DNA of 64,000 bases from Haliscomenobacter sp. (GCA_016713275.1 JADJPL010000003.1:248001-312000), one strand, 5' to 3'. Numbered from the stretch's first letter, positions 1-11,327 are shown. The notes: generated from the letters alone by a model not told the origin. Numbers and translations: made by a program.

Positions 1-3000
1 GCTGTCCAACTCTCAGGGCGGCGCTTACGGACAGCGGTATCCCCCAGAGCTACGGGCATCTATGGCTATGCACGGGTGATGGCTCGCGACGTAGACGAAG
101 GCAGCTGGGATAACTGCGCTCTGGACCGGATCAAACTCCGCCGTTCGTATGACGCGACTTGCCAGGCTGACTTTATTGCCAAAGGCTACGACTGGGATAA
201 GAACAGCAAGATTGAAGCAGGCAAAGACGGCTTGGATGAGAACAGGCGACGGCAGCTGCCTGCCCACGAGAAATTCGTATCCGTAACGCGCAATGGCGTC
301 GCTACCGTAATGACTCCTTGGCTGGACTTTGCCGAGTTCTTCTGCTGCGACCTGGGCAACAAAGTAGTTGTTGAACTGGGTGGCTGGGACAAATCCGGCA
401 ACTTCAACTACTGCTGGAGCGAACAGCTGATCGAAGACAAAGTGCTTCCTACCTACATCCTGCCATGGCCTGTAACGATCAAGTGCACGGACCGTGCATG
501 GGTTGAAGGGCTTCTGACGGCAGCTGGCAAAGGCGCTATGGATGTAACGGGCAGCGACTACCAGAGCCTAGTATCTGCAATCCTGACCGCACAAGGCGGC
601 GCTCAGAACGTACTGGTGACGATGAGCGGCAACGATTGTAAGAATACGGTTGTTAAGGCGACGGTAACCACCAACCTGCACTGCGAAGCAGGCACGGTAA
701 CGGTGAGCTACTCCTACACCAAGACGACGAGCAAAGGCGATGTAACCAGCTCGATCGGTACGGTAGTAATTACGGTACAGCCTGTACACGAGTACAATAT
801 CATGTTCCCTGCGGATCTGGAAGGCGACTGCGTTAACCTGCGCGACACGGCGAACGTGATCGACGGCGGCGAACTGTCTTGCGACGTGCTGGCAGTGAAC
901 GTAGATGACAAGCGTTACAACGGCGCTACGCTGAATGGCGCTCCGGTTGCTGAGTGCTACAAGATCTTCCGTACGTTTACGGTGATCAACTGGTGCCAGT
1001 ACGACGAGCGTTGCGGCGAGCCGATGCAGTGGGCAGTAGTTGTACCACGCGATCCGAAGAACAACGGCACCAAGTGGAATGATGGGGGTGGCGTAAACGT
1101 TCTGGTCCGCGATTCCAACATGGATAAGGTAGAAGAAATCTACTACGAAGACGAGGATGGCAACGTAGCCTACCCGAACGACGCCGTGAACTGGGCGAAC
1201 AAAGGCGGCAAGACGGTAAGCAAGGACGATGTAGTACCGACTGATCTCCATTATGCTTGCGAATACGCCAGCTATGGCAACAACGGCAATGAGCGTTTTG
1301 CATGGATGTTCACGCAGTACATCTTCGTACACGACAAGGTACGTCCTGAAGTGCTTGATCCTACTGACTTCACGTTCTATCAGAACAAGAACAATTGCAA
1401 CACGAGCATTTCGATCGAGTTTGCTGCACAGGATCTGTGCTCCACGAACACGGAAGTTCAGCAAGTACCTGCTGTAGCGGGTAACCTGGCTATCGAGCGC
1501 GTGAAGCTGAATGGCGGTGAACTGCCTTCCTTCCTGACGGTTACTCCTTCGCATGCCCTGAACGGTGACAACAAGGGCACGAACTCTTGGGTAGTTGCTG
1601 GTACGGGTACTTCCAGCCAGCTTCCGATCGGCGACCACAAACTGACGGTGCTCGTACGCGACGATTGCGGCAACCTGTCGCTGTCGAAAGACATTCCGTT
1701 CTCCATCAAGGACACGAACGGGATTGCTCCGATCTGCTACCATGGCTTGAGCACGGACCTGATGAAGGATCCCGATACGGGCGACGGTATGATGGCTATC
1801 TGGGCTACGGACTTCAAAGCAAGCGACGTACAGGATTGCAACGCCAAGACGAAAGGCACGAAAGAGAACATTCCTGACGCTCAGTACTATGTTGTAAAAG
1901 ACGTAGACGGCGACGGCGCATGGACTGCTGCTGATGGTCTGGACGAGCATGGCATTCCTACCGATCCTGCTACTTCTGTGATCTTCACTTGCGACGACCT
2001 CGACGGCGACACGATCGCAACCGTAATGGTTCGTTTGTACACTGTTGACGCTCTGGGCAACTGGGCATGGTGCGAGACCTATGCCGTAATCACCGACGCA
2101 CGCAAAGTATGCGGTGGCGGACCTAGCGCTGCTGCTGCTGCTATCGCAGGCGCCATCTCTACGGAAGGTGCAATCAATGTAGAAGGCGTAGAAGTGAACC
2201 TTTCCGGCGATGCTTCCATGAGCTACATGACCAACGCAAACGGCCAGTTCAACTTCAACGGCTTGAACAAAGGCTACGACTATACCGTTACTCCTCAGCT
2301 CGACAAGAACTACCTGAACGGTGTTTCTACGTTCGACCTGGTGCTGATCACCAAGCACATCCTTGGCGTACAGCCGCTGAACAGCCCGTACAAACTGATT
2401 GCTGCTGACGTAAACAACAGCAAGTCGGTTACTACCCTCGACCTGATCCAGCTGCGCAAGCTGATCCTGAACATCGACAACAAGTTTGGCAACAACACGA
2501 GCTGGCGCTTCGTGGACGCTTCCTACAGCTTCCCGAATGCCGCTAACCCATGGGCTGCTCAATTCCCAGAGGTTGCTAACCTCAACGACCTGGGCGCTGA
2601 CGCTCGCGCTAACTTTGTAGCTGTTAAGATTGGCGACGTGAACGGAAACGCAGTAGCTACCAGCCAGGTTCGCACCGCTGGTGAGTTCGGTCTGAATGTT
2701 GCCGATCAGGCACTGAAGGCTGGCAACGAGTACCGCGTAGAAGTAGCTGGCGACCTGAAGTCGATCGAAGGTCTGCAGTTCTCCATGAGCTATGACGTAA
2801 ACGCAATCGAACTGGTTGACGTTGAGTACGGCGTAGCGAAAGAAGAGAACTTCGGTATCTTCGCAAAAGAAGGCGTTATCACTGCTAGCTGGAACGGCGA
2901 TGCCAACAGCAACACGTTTGCTACCCTGGTATTCCGCGCTACGGCTGACGCTAACCTCAGCGAAGTATTGAACCTGAACAGCCGCTACACTGCAGCTGAA

Positions 3001-3327
3001 GCATACCGCAACAACGACCAATTGAGCGTTGCGCTCAACTTCGCTGGCGCACAAGCTGAAGTAGCTGGTTTCGAACTGAAGCAGAACACCCCGAACCCAT
3101 TCGCTGGGGAAACGGTGATCGGCTTTAGCCTGCCAGTTGCTGGTGAAGCTACGCTGACGATCCAGGATGTAACGGGCCGCACCCTCCGCGTTGTTCGCGG
3201 TCAGTTTGCTCAGGGCTACAACCAAGTAACCCTCAAAGCAACCGACCTCAATGCTACGGGCGTTCTGACTTACACCCTCGAAGCAGCTGAGTTCACTGCT
3301 ACCAAGAAGATGATCATTGTTGAATAA
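1..3327 (+). CDS. Large secreted Cys-rich surface protein with dockerin-like, cohesin-like and T9SS sorting domains (5' partial)
   Basis: The reading frame is open from the left window edge to TAA at 3325-3327, about 1108 codons; the true start lies upstream. The N-terminal two thirds holds repeated Cys-containing blocks (for example FFCCDLGN) like the HYR/proprotein-type modules of saprospirian surface proteins. A dockerin-like pair of helices follows (about 2308-2500; GVSTFDLVLITKHILG, then DVNNSKSVTTLDLIQLRKLI). A cohesin-like beta domain (about 2680-3040) and a type A T9SS sorting domain (about 3070-3327; NTPNPFAGETVIGFSLP, ending KKMIIVE) complete it. Role inferred: exported by T9SS and anchored at the surface. 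It is paralogous to the protein at 11608-15608. Codon use is unusually uniform (GAC, AAC, CTG, GTA, ACG), unlike its neighbours, suggesting high expression. The first ~60 bases may contain indels. Confidence 0.85.
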   Translation, partial: AVQLSGRRLRTAVSPRATGIYGYARVMARDVDEGSWDNCALDRIKLRRSYDATCQADFIAKGYDWDKNSKIEAGKDGLDENRRRQLPAHEKFVSVTRNGVATVMTPWLDFAEFFCCDLGNKVVVELGGWDKSGNFNYCWSEQLIEDKVLPTYILPWPVTIKCTDRAWVEGLLTAAGKGAMDVTGSDYQSLVSAILTAQGGAQNVLVTMSGNDCKNTVVKATVTTNLHCEAGTVTVSYSYTKTTSKGDVTSSIGTVVITVQPVHEYNIMFPADLEGDCVNLRDTANVIDGGELSCDVLAVNVDDKRYNGATLNGAPVAECYKIFRTFTVINWCQYDERCGEPMQWAVVVPRDPKNNGTKWNDGGGVNVLVRDSNMDKVEEIYYEDEDGNVAYPNDAVNWANKGGKTVSKDDVVPTDLHYACEYASYGNNGNERFAWMFTQYIFVHDKVRPEVLDPTDFTFYQNKNNCNTSISIEFAAQDLCSTNTEVQQVPAVAGNLAIERVKLNGGELPSFLTVTPSHALNGDNKGTNSWVVAGTGTSSQLPIGDHKLTVLVRDDCGNLSLSKDIPFSIKDTNGIAPICYHGLSTDLMKDPDTGDGMMAIWATDFKASDVQDCNAKTKGTKENIPDAQYYVVKDVDGDGAWTAADGLDEHGIPTDPATSVIFTCDDLDGDTIATVMVRLYTVDALGNWAWCETYAVITDARKVCGGGPSAAAAAIAGAISTEGAINVEGVEVNLSGDASMSYMTNANGQFNFNGLNKGYDYTVTPQLDKNYLNGVSTFDLVLITKHILGVQPLNSPYKLIAADVNNSKSVTTLDLIQLRKLILNIDNKFGNNTSWRFVDASYSFPNAANPWAAQFPEVANLNDLGADARANFVAVKIGDVNGNAVATSQVRTAGEFGLNVADQALKAGNEYRVEVAGDLKSIEGLQFSMSYDVNAIELVDVEYGVAKEENFGIFAKEGVITASWNGDANSNTFATLVFRATADANLSEVLNLNSRYTAAEAYRNNDQLSVALNFAGAQAEVAGFELKQNTPNPFAGETVIGFSLPVAGEATLTIQDVTGRTLRVVRGQFAQGYNQVTLKATDLNATGVLTYTLEAAEFTATKKMIIVE

Positions 3328-3343
3328 TCAGCATTGACCACCG

Positions 3344-3380
3344 GGAGTGGCCCCATCAGGGGCCACTCCTGTTTTTTTTT
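3344..3380 (+). terminator. Rho-independent terminator of the first surface protein gene
   Basis: An 11-bp perfect stem (GGAGTGGCCCC, loop ATCA, GGGGCCACTCC) is followed by TG and nine T residues, 17 bases after the stop codon. Confidence 0.9.
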
Positions 3381-3405
3381 GCTTTCGTTTTTTGAAAATT
3401 TTGCT

Positions 3406-3413
3406 TACCTTCG
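3406..3413 (+). promoter_or_regulatory. Candidate Bacteroidota -7 element
   Basis: TACCTTCG differs from the Bacteroidota -7 consensus TAnnTTTG at one position. It lies 46 bases upstream of the ATG of the small cohesin protein and just after the preceding terminator. No convincing -33 TTG is seen. Confidence 0.3.
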
Positions 3414-3458
3414 TGCTTGTGAGCAAAGTTTTTTTGTTTTTAATAATCCCATGATGCT

Positions 3459-4268
3459 ATGAAAAAGACAGGAAAAGCGCACCTGACGGCGCTGTTCTTC
3501 CTTGTAATTGCCTGTTATGGGGCCATCGCCCAATCTTCCGCTCCGATATTCTCCGCCCCTACCGACACGGCGCAATTCTCCTCTTCGCGCTATGTGGCGA
3601 ACATTCGGGTTTCCCAATTCAAAAAAATTATCGGCACGCAGTTTACCCTTACATGGGACCCTGCTGTTTTGTCGCTCGACAGCGTCGGGCAGTTTGGCCT
3701 GCCGATGACCAACGACAATAACTTCGGGCTGCTGGCTTCCGAATCCGGTATGTTGCGCTTTGCCTGGAACGAGGAAGGCTTGAAAGGCATAGATCTTAAA
3801 GACAACAGCACGCTGTTTTCACTGTTCTTCCGCCCGATAGGCAAACTCCACTCCGTTTCTCCACTCCATTTCACGGATGTTCCTACGGTTAAGGAAGTGG
3901 TCGACCTTTCCTACAAAGCCGTGCCCGCCGAATTTCGCAACGGCTGGGTCGTTCTGGGAGAAAGCGGCAGCGCGGTCACGTCCGTCTTATCCAACCAGCC
4001 GGAATGGCTGGAAATCCGATCCGCCTTCCCCAATCCCCTGGAGGCGGGTTCCTCGCTTCAGGTGGAGTTTTTCCTGAAATCGGCCCAGCCGGTTCAAATC
4101 CAGGTGCTGGACAGTCAGGGGAAAGTAATTTATTTGCAAGACCGGAATTTTTCTTCCGGTATCAACCGTTTTGAGCTTGCTTCACCGGTTTTTCCTGTGA
4201 CAGGGGTATACCTGATCCGTCTAAACCAAGGTGATCGATATAGTACGCAAAAGATCCTGTTCCGCTAA
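3459..4268 (+). CDS. Secreted single-cohesin protein with T9SS type A sorting domain
   Basis: 269 residues. A signal peptide (MKKTGKAHLTALFFLVIACY, cleavage near AIAQ) precedes a cohesin-like domain at about residues 30-165 (TQFTLTWDPAVLSLDSV, NFGLLASESGMLRFAWNE). The C-terminal ~85 residues form a T9SS sorting domain (AFPNPLEAGSSLQVEFFL, ending STQKILFR). Cohesin folds classically bind dockerins, and dockerin-like proteins are encoded on both sides, so a scaffold or adapter role is plausible but inferred. It has its own upstream terminator and a candidate promoter. The next gene starts 50 bases downstream and carries the same cohesin type, so co-transcription is likely. Confidence 0.85.
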   Translation: MKKTGKAHLTALFFLVIACYGAIAQSSAPIFSAPTDTAQFSSSRYVANIRVSQFKKIIGTQFTLTWDPAVLSLDSVGQFGLPMTNDNNFGLLASESGMLRFAWNEEGLKGIDLKDNSTLFSLFFRPIGKLHSVSPLHFTDVPTVKEVVDLSYKAVPAEFRNGWVVLGESGSAVTSVLSNQPEWLEIRSAFPNPLEAGSSLQVEFFLKSAQPVQIQVLDSQGKVIYLQDRNFSSGINRFELASPVFPVTGVYLIRLNQGDRYSTQKILFR

Positions 4269-4318
4269 GGCCGGACTTGAGAAAACGCTATTTTTTATTG
4301 TCCCAAATTCCGAAAAAA

Positions 4319-7300
4319 ATGAGCCAGAACTTTACCCGCCTTTTTGCCGGGTTGATGCTTATTCCGTTGTTGCTTGGGCAGGGTTTGCTGTATGCCAATG
4401 CGGCTCATACCCCCGGCAGCATGGTCATGAACCTGGAGGCCATTATTGGGAGCGCTTCGGTAGCCAAGGGCGCTGAAGTATGCGTTCCGGTTACGGTCAA
4501 CAACTTTACCAATATCCTGGGGATGGAGTTTACCATCACGTACGACCCCACCCGGATGACCTTCAAATCGGTCAAGAACCTGAACCTGACCGGGCTTTCA
4601 GAGACCAGTTCTTTCGGCCTCCCTGGCCAGGGAACCAATCAGCCCGGAACTATTAAAGTTTCGTGGCTGGACCCCAATGTGGCCGGCCTGACCATCGCCA
4701 ACGGTACCAAGATTTTTGAAGTGTGCTTTACCGCGGGCGCCACCGATGCGACCACGGCAGTTAACTTTGGCGCTTCCGCAGAGATCATCGACGCCAACGA
4801 AAATACCATCGGATTCTCGCCTACCGGCGGTACGATTACCATCGGTACCGGCACCGGCTCTGGCGGTGGCGGAACGGGTGGCGGCGGTACCGGTGGCGGC
4901 GGCACGGGTGGAGGCGGAACCGGCGGCGGTACGATTGGCTCCGGGACGTTCACCCTGGACATTACCGACACGGTCGTAACGGTGAATCAGCCGTTCTGCC
5001 TGCGCGTAAAAGCCGGCAGCTTCCGGGATATCCTGGGCATGGAGCTGACCATTAACTACAACGCCACCGCGCTCACCTTTGATTCGGTTTCCATGCTCAA
5101 CCTGCTGGGTTTGTCGGAAGCCGCTTTTGGCCTTCCACTGGGGGCCAATCCCTGGGGTCCATCAAGCTTTCCTGGGTCGACCCCAACGTGACGGGGATTA
5201 GCATTCCGGATAGTACCGTGATCTTCCAGTTGTGTTTTAAAGCCAAGACCAATAACGTAACCACCAACGTTACCTTTGCCTCCAACGCGGAAATCGTAGA
5301 TAAAGATGAAGACTTTGTTCCTTTTAACGGCGATGGCGGCCGGGTGATCGTGGGTACCGGCACCGGGGGAGGCGGTACTTCAGGGCCCTTTACCCTGGAT
5401 CTCCTGGACGCTTCGGTACAGTCGGGCCTGGAGGTTTGCCTGCCGATGACCACGACGAATTTCAACAATATCCAGGGCATGGAGTTTACGGTCACCTATG
5501 ACCCGGCCAAGCTCCAGTTCAAAGAAGTAAAAGACCTCAACCTGACAGGCCTTGAGTTGGCCTCCTCGTTCGGATTGCCGGGGATGGGCAGCAACCCGGT
5601 AGGCACCATGAAGGTTTCCTGGAATAGCCCGGACGGATTAGGCAAGTCGGTGAACAACGGCACCACGCTGTTCCGGGTGTGTTTTACCGCCATCGGATCC
5701 AATACCACCGCCGTCGTTGGTTTTTCCAACACGTCGGAGGTGATCAACGGGAACGATCAAGTTGTTCCGCTGACAGCCAGCCCGGGCAATATAACCATCA
5801 CGGGCTCCGGGGGCAATGCCAACCTTTCTTTGGTGGTAGGCAGCAAAACAGTGGCTCCCAACCAGGAAGTGTGTCTGGATGTGAAAACGGCTAAGTTTAC
5901 CAATATTCTGGGCGCCGAATTTACCCTCAATTACACCCCCGCGCAGTTGCAGTTTTCCCGGGTTACCGGGTTTAACCTGAGCGGACTGGCGGAGAGTTCT
6001 TTTGGCCTTCCAGGCCAGGGTACCAATCAGCCGGGCGCGATCAAGGTGTCCTGGGTGGATCCCAACGTGAGTGGGGTAACGGTTGCCGACAGCACGTCGA
6101 TTTTCCAGGTGTGTTTTACCGCTCTTGGCTCAAACGGGACGGTTACGCCCGTCACTATTAATTCTACCCTGGAAGTGACCAATGCCAACGAACAGCCGGT
6201 GCCGGTGAACCGGGTCAACGGATTTGTTACGATTGGCGGATCAACCGGAAGCAATAAGCTTCTTTTAGCGCTTACCGATAAGACGGCGGCAACCAATTCA
6301 GATGTTTGCCTCGATATGGCGGTGACGAACTTTGCGGGTATTGTGGGCATGGAATTTAATTTGGCGTACAACCCCGATTCGCTGACGTTTAAATCAGTCG
6401 GCAGCCTCAACCTCAGTGGTTTGGAAGCCAGCAACTTTGGTTTGCCCGGCGTGGGGGTTAATCCAATTGGCAACATCAAACTGGCCTGGGTGGATCCGGC
6501 GGTTTCCGGGGTTACCCTGGCAGGCACGGTGAATATCTTTCAGGTGTGCTTCACCGTGAAAGCCGCTTCCGGGGTTGCCCGGGTGCGTTTTGATACGCAA
6601 AAAACCATTGAGGTTACCAACGCACAGGATCAGCAGGTAGCCCGGGATTTGGACAACGGCTTCATCACGATTCAGGGCAGCGCACAGCCGCCGGTTATCG
6701 CTACCCCGGCTCAGGTAACCAACGTGGGCTGCTTTGGCGCCAGTACCGGCGCCATTAACATCACCGTATCCGGGGGGAGTGGGAATTACACCTACAAATG
6801 GAGTTATCAGAATGCGGCTACACAAGATTTGACCAATATCCCGGCAGGAAATTATACTGTAACGGTGACGGATGCCGTGAGCACCCTCACCGCTACCCAA
6901 TCGTATACCGTGACACAGCCCGCCACAGCGGTTCAGGTGGTCAGCGTGACGCCTACTCCGGTCGCTTGTTTCGGACAAAGCAGCGGAAGCCTGGCGGTAG
7001 TAGCCCAGGGAGGAACCGGCACGCTGAGTTATGCCTGGTCAGGAGGGCTTCCCGCCGTGGCCAACCCAACGGGCGTTGCCGCCGGGACCTATACCGTCAC
7101 CGTGACGGACGCCAACGGCTGTAAGGCGGTTTCCAGCGCTACTTCGGTTACGCAGCCCCAGGCAGCCCTGACGGTCAATGCGACCACCGAAAACGCTGCA
7201 TGCGCCGGACTGAGCAACGGGCAGATCTCCATTTCGGCTTCCGGGGGAACAACTCCTTATACCTATGCCTGGAGCAATAACCTTCCTGTTAACCAGACCA

Positions 7301-9807
7301 CCCAGTCCAGCCTGGCGCCCGGATCTTACCGGGTTACCGTTACCGATGCGCGCGGATGTACCATTAGCACCACCGCTCAGGTGAACCAGGGAACTGGCGT
7401 GGCCATCGTCTCCATCCAGCCTACCTTTATCGATGCGGGCAACGACGGCGCTGTGAACATCGGGGCAAGCGGGGGCACGACGCCCTACCAGTTCTCCTGG
7501 TCCGGACCTCAAAACTTTTCGCGCTCGACTGAAGATATTACCGGTTTGAATACGGCAGGGCAGTATTGTATCACCATTACGGACGCCAAAGGCTGTAAGG
7601 ATACGGCCTGCGCCATGGTGTTGCAGAAGTTGAAGTTTGGCGCCGTTTCGGTTCAGGAAGCCTGTTTCGGAGAAAAAAACGGAAGCGTGACGGTTAACGC
7701 GACTGGAGGACAGACCCCTTATTCCTTTAAATGGAGCAATGGGGCTACTTCCCAAAACTTGTCGTCGCTTTCCGCTGGGGTTTATGGGCTGACGATCACC
7801 GACTCCATGAATACCTCCATCAGCGGCAGCTTCGAGGTGCCGGGATTGACGGCCATTGTGATCAATGGAACGGCGACCGATGCCATTGGTTCTTCCAATG
7901 CATCCAACGGCAGCATTGTATTGAATGTTACCGGAGGCCAGCCTAACTACGCCTACAAATGGAGCACTGGAGCGACCACGTCCTCTATTAACAACTTAAA
8001 GAAAGGAGAATACTGTGTGACCGTTACGGACGATAAAAATTGCTCTGCGGTGAAATGTTTCCAGGTTAATCTGGTGGCACTTCCGCTGGCATTTAATGCG
8101 CAGGTGTTTAGTAACCGTTGTTTTGGGCAATCCCTGGGGCGGGTCGTCCTCACGGTCAATGGAGGCCTGGAGCCATATTATGCTACGTTCAATGATGGTA
8201 CCCGCGTCAATTCGGTAGCCGGGTTAATTGAGCGAAACAACCTTCCGGCAGGCGTTTTCACGTATGTGATTACGGACAATGAAGGATCGACGATTCAGGG
8301 TTCCGCGACGATTACCCAGCCGACAGCCATTACGTTGTCTCAGACGGTAGTTCGGCACGATACGGAGGCCCCGGGTTGTACGGGGAGCATTTCCATTACG
8401 CCTACCGGGGGGACGGGCAGCTTTAATGTTCGCTGGAACAGCAATAATGCCGGGGGGCTTATTTCTAATTTGTGCGAGGGCAACTATATTCCAACGGTTG
8501 AAGACGCCAACGGGTGTACCCAGGTATTTAATGCAATTGCGGTGAATACCTTTGGCGCATCTGGGGCGGTAGTCGATAATAACTGCCCCGGCGACCAGGG
8601 CGGCGACGTCAACCTGACGGTTGCCGGAGGCGCCAGCCCGTATGTGTATGCCTGGTTGAATGCTAAGGGCGACACCGTCGCCCGCGCCAAAGATTTGTCG
8701 AATGTGGTTTCCGGAACCTACCGCGCGTTGGTTCGCGAGGCTTCGGGCAATATGCTGACCAAAGAATTTACGATCGGAACCAAATCGGCGCTTGCTGCCA
8801 GCGCTCAAGTGATTTCCAATTTCCGAAATTTTGGGGTAAGCTGCCTCAACGCCAGCGACGGCATTCTGGAAGCTACCGCCCGAAACGGGGTCGGCGCTAA
8901 CTTTATTTATGAGTGGTTGCGCAACGACCAGCTGGTCGGATCGACGAAACGGCTTCAAAACGCCCAGGCGGGCAACTATACGGTGCGGATTACGGATGAG
9001 GTAGGTTGCATGGCGGAGACGACGGCTACCCTTACTGCGCCTCTGGCCGTAGGGATTAGCGGTTCGGTGAACCACATTTCCTGTACGGGCGCCCGCGATG
9101 GGGACGTGCTGGTTTCTGCCAGCGGGGGCGTTCCCGGTTCGGTGTATACCTATGCATGGAGTACCGGCGCTGCCGGGCCGCGGATCAGCTTCCTCACCAA
9201 AGGCAACTATACCGTTTCGGTGACCGATGCCAACAACTGTATGTCGACAGCCACTTTTGCCGTTCAGGAGCCAAATCCTATTACCGTTACCGTAGAAACG
9301 GCCCCCGCCACAACGGGTACTCCGGACTGCAACGGCGCGGCCAAGGTGACGGCGACCGGCGGAACCCGTCCTTATAGTTACGTCTCCAAGGTGCCCAATG
9401 CTAAACTGACGGATTCCGTTTATCTGAAACTGTGCCCTGGGGATTATACGCTGGAGGTGGTGGATGCCCGTGGATGTAAAACGACTCCTGCACGCATTAC
9501 CTTCAACGTACTCGACCGTACCCTGCCCTGCCTGGATATGCGTACGGTAATCTCTCCGGATGGCGACGGCGCCAACGACGAGTTCGAAATCCGTTGCATC
9601 GATGAGCTGAAAGACAACCGCGTGTTGATCTTTAACCAGTGGGGGCAACTGGTTTATGAAGCCGACAACTACGATAACCGGTGGAAAGGCCTGACGATGA
9701 AAGGAGAGGAACTGCCCGAGGGGGCTTACTTCTTTGTTCTGGAGTATACCGATAACGAAGGCAAACGGATACAGGTGAAAGGGTCGATCTCGCTGCTGAA
9801 GGAATAA
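4319..9807 (+). CDS. Giant cell-surface protein: five cohesins, about twelve SprB repeats, gliding-type C-terminal domain (one frameshift)
   Basis: About 1829 residues. I chose ATG 4319 because it starts a clear signal peptide (MSQNFTRLFAGLMLIPLLLG). Five cohesin-like domains follow at about 4430-4850, 4945-5360, 5380-5800, 5818-6250 and 6260-6680, each with FGLPG...IKVSW and ...IFQVCFTA signatures. A Gly/Thr linker separates the first two. About twelve SprB-type repeats (CFG..sG.i.v...GG..pY.Y.WS) cover 6690-9520. A CHU_C/gliding-associated C-terminal domain (ISPDGDGANDEFEI, FNQWGQLVYE) ends at 9807. One C is missing from the CCC at 5150-5152: restoring it gives NPLGSIKLSWVDP, matching the sister repeats. 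SprB-family proteins are T9SS-exported adhesins in gliding bacteria, and the downstream PorP/SprF gene fits that pairing. The ligand is unknown. Confidence 0.88.
4862..4933 (+). repeat. In-frame 15-bp tandem repeat encoding a (GGGGT)n linker
   Basis: Four full 15-base units plus a partial fifth encode GGGGT repeated, forming a flexible linker between cohesins 1 and 2. Third positions vary (GGC/GGT/GGA, ACG/ACC), so the repeat is maintained at protein level and is not a recent slippage array. Confidence 0.85.
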
Positions 9808-9851
9808 TTAAGCAATGTAAAAAAGCCTTGGCCGGCGTGTGGCCTCCCCGT

Positions 9852-9994
9852 GGGACTACCTCAAAAGACCGTTTTCGCCCCTGGCTGCCAAAAACATTTT
9901 TTTCAATTCTTTTAAAAAATTGCAAAGCAATTTTTTAAAAGAATTGAAAAAAAAATTCATACTGGGGGCAAAGAACGGTCATTTGAGACAGCCC
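9852..9994. repeat. Intergenic inverted-repeat element, copy A (MITE-like)
   Basis: 143 bp. The left end (CCTCAAAAGACCG...CGCCCCTGGC) and right end (GGCAAAGAACGGTC..TTGAGACAGCCC) are inverted copies. The core 9904-9946 is a near-perfect palindrome (arms CAATTCTTTTAAAAAATTGC and complement). It lies between the SprB-type gene and its PorP/SprF partner. Related copies occur at 11112, 20094, 21034, 26362, 36213 and 38566. Confidence 0.85.
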
Positions 9995-10032
9995 TAGGGA
10001 ATCCTCAAAAACTATTTTTTTACCAATAACCG

Positions 10033-10966
10033 ATGACTCCGATGAAAAAATTTTTCCTCTCGATAGCTATGGCCTGCTTTGCCTGGGCTCTGGGCGCCCA
10101 GAATGAGGCATTGGTGACGCATTATCAAGTAGCGCCTATTCTCATTAACCCGGCCTACGCTGGGTTCAAGGGAACGCACCAGCTTTTCTTTAACGCGCGT
10201 ACGCAGTGGATTGCCTTCCCCGATGCGCCCAAAACGGTGGGCGTCCAATACAACGGGCCTATTGGCAACACGTTTGGATTGGGGGTAGGGGTGATGACGG
10301 AAAGCGCCGCACGCATCAATAACTTCCGGGTGCGCCTCAATTACGCCTTCCGGTTTAATCTGGACGAAACGGTGAAGCTGTCGGTTGGTTTTTCGACCGA
10401 ATACAAGCAGATGCGGCTGGGAAATAATATTCTGACCCAGGCAATCTACGATTTTGACGATATCATTAACGGAGCGGTGGACGGCCAGCAGTTGTTCGAC
10501 GCTTCGTTTGGCGTGTTCGGCACCTTCAACGACCGCACCTTTGTGGGCTTGTCGTTCGCCAACCTGATCAGCGCCCGCCTGGACGATATTGTTACGTCTA
10601 CAGAAGAGAGTACTTTTTTGAACCATTATGTGATTTTCGCTTAGCCACCGGTTCGACTTCAACAACAACGCCGTATCGCTGGAGCCTTCCCTTATGATCC
10701 GGCAAATCCGGGATGCGCCTTTCCAGGCGGACGTCAACCTGAAGCTTGGCTTCCTGAACGACCGGGTGCTGGGCGGCATTTCTTACCGCTCCCTGAAATC
10801 CCTCGGCTTTATGTTTGGCTCGGAAGTTTCCAATAGCTTCCGCCTGTTCTATACGTTTGATATGAGCCTTCAGGATATCCAGCAATTTAGTTCGGGCGCC
10901 CATGAACTGACGGTTGGGATCGGGCTCAATACCCCGGATAAGCGGGCGAGGTTAAGGAGTAGATAA
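10033..10966 (+). CDS. PorP/SprF family T9SS-associated outer membrane protein (frameshifted)
   Basis: About 310 residues once the shift is bridged. The signal peptide (MKKFFLSIAMACFAWALGAQ) begins at the second Met, 10042, which may be the real start. The PorP/SprF hallmark INPAYAGFKG follows at about residue 37, then beta-strand repeats typical of a C-terminal barrel. The frame stops at TAG 10642-10644 and continues in another frame (HRFDFNNNAVSLEP...) to TAG at 10964-10966; one extra base near 10640-10646 explains this. In gliding flavobacteria SprF is encoded beside SprB and needed for its export or attachment, so this is inferred to be the dedicated partner of the 4319-9807 protein. Confidence 0.85.
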
Positions 10967-11111
10967 CATGCGCGGGCGTGCCCGAGTCCTGTTGAAAACT
11001 GAACGTGGAAGAAACCAGAAAGGGAAAATAATTGGCAAAAAGGTATTTTTTATTTATATTGGAACCCAATTCCCCCCCTTTCATTTCCCCCTCGTTTGAT
11101 ACCCCAAATTG

Positions 11112-11235
11112 GGGCCTGAGGCAAACGCGTGTTTTTGCCATGGCCGCCAAAAGGTTTTTTTAATTGGCATAAGCCATTGAAAAAAGAACATAAAATTTCA
11201 CGCCAGATGCAACGAACGGTCTTTCGAGACCGTCC
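11112..11235. repeat. Intergenic inverted-repeat element, copy B (degenerate)
   Basis: The right end GAACGGTCTTTCGAGACCGTCCC clearly belongs to the family, but the left end (GGGGCCTGAGGCAAACGCG) has diverged. The core retains TTTTTTAATTGGC..., without the long palindrome. Confidence 0.55.
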
Positions 11236-11296
11236 CAGCGTTCTCGACGTATACCAGCCGCCTTTGTGCGCATAAGATAAATCGGTTTTTGGGATG

Positions 11297-11327
11297 GCCT
11301 CTCTCCACGTTGGAGGGGGGCTTTTTT
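11297..11327 (+). terminator. Terminator-like hairpin
   Basis: GCCTCTCTCCA, loop CGT, TGGAGGGGGGC (several G-U pairs) followed by six T residues. It sits 330 bases after the PorP/SprF stop and would isolate the next gene. Confidence 0.6.

Noticed and set aside
568..3225. Open frame of 885 codons on the minus strand inside the first surface protein gene
   Set aside because: It is exactly in antisense register with the real gene and open only because that gene avoids TTA, CTA and TCA codons; its translation is low-complexity and matches no family.
8224..9648. 474-codon minus-strand open frame in the SprB-repeat region
   Set aside because: Antisense shadow of a repeat-rich GC-rich gene; the plus-strand frame has clear SprB repeats and a CHU_C domain.
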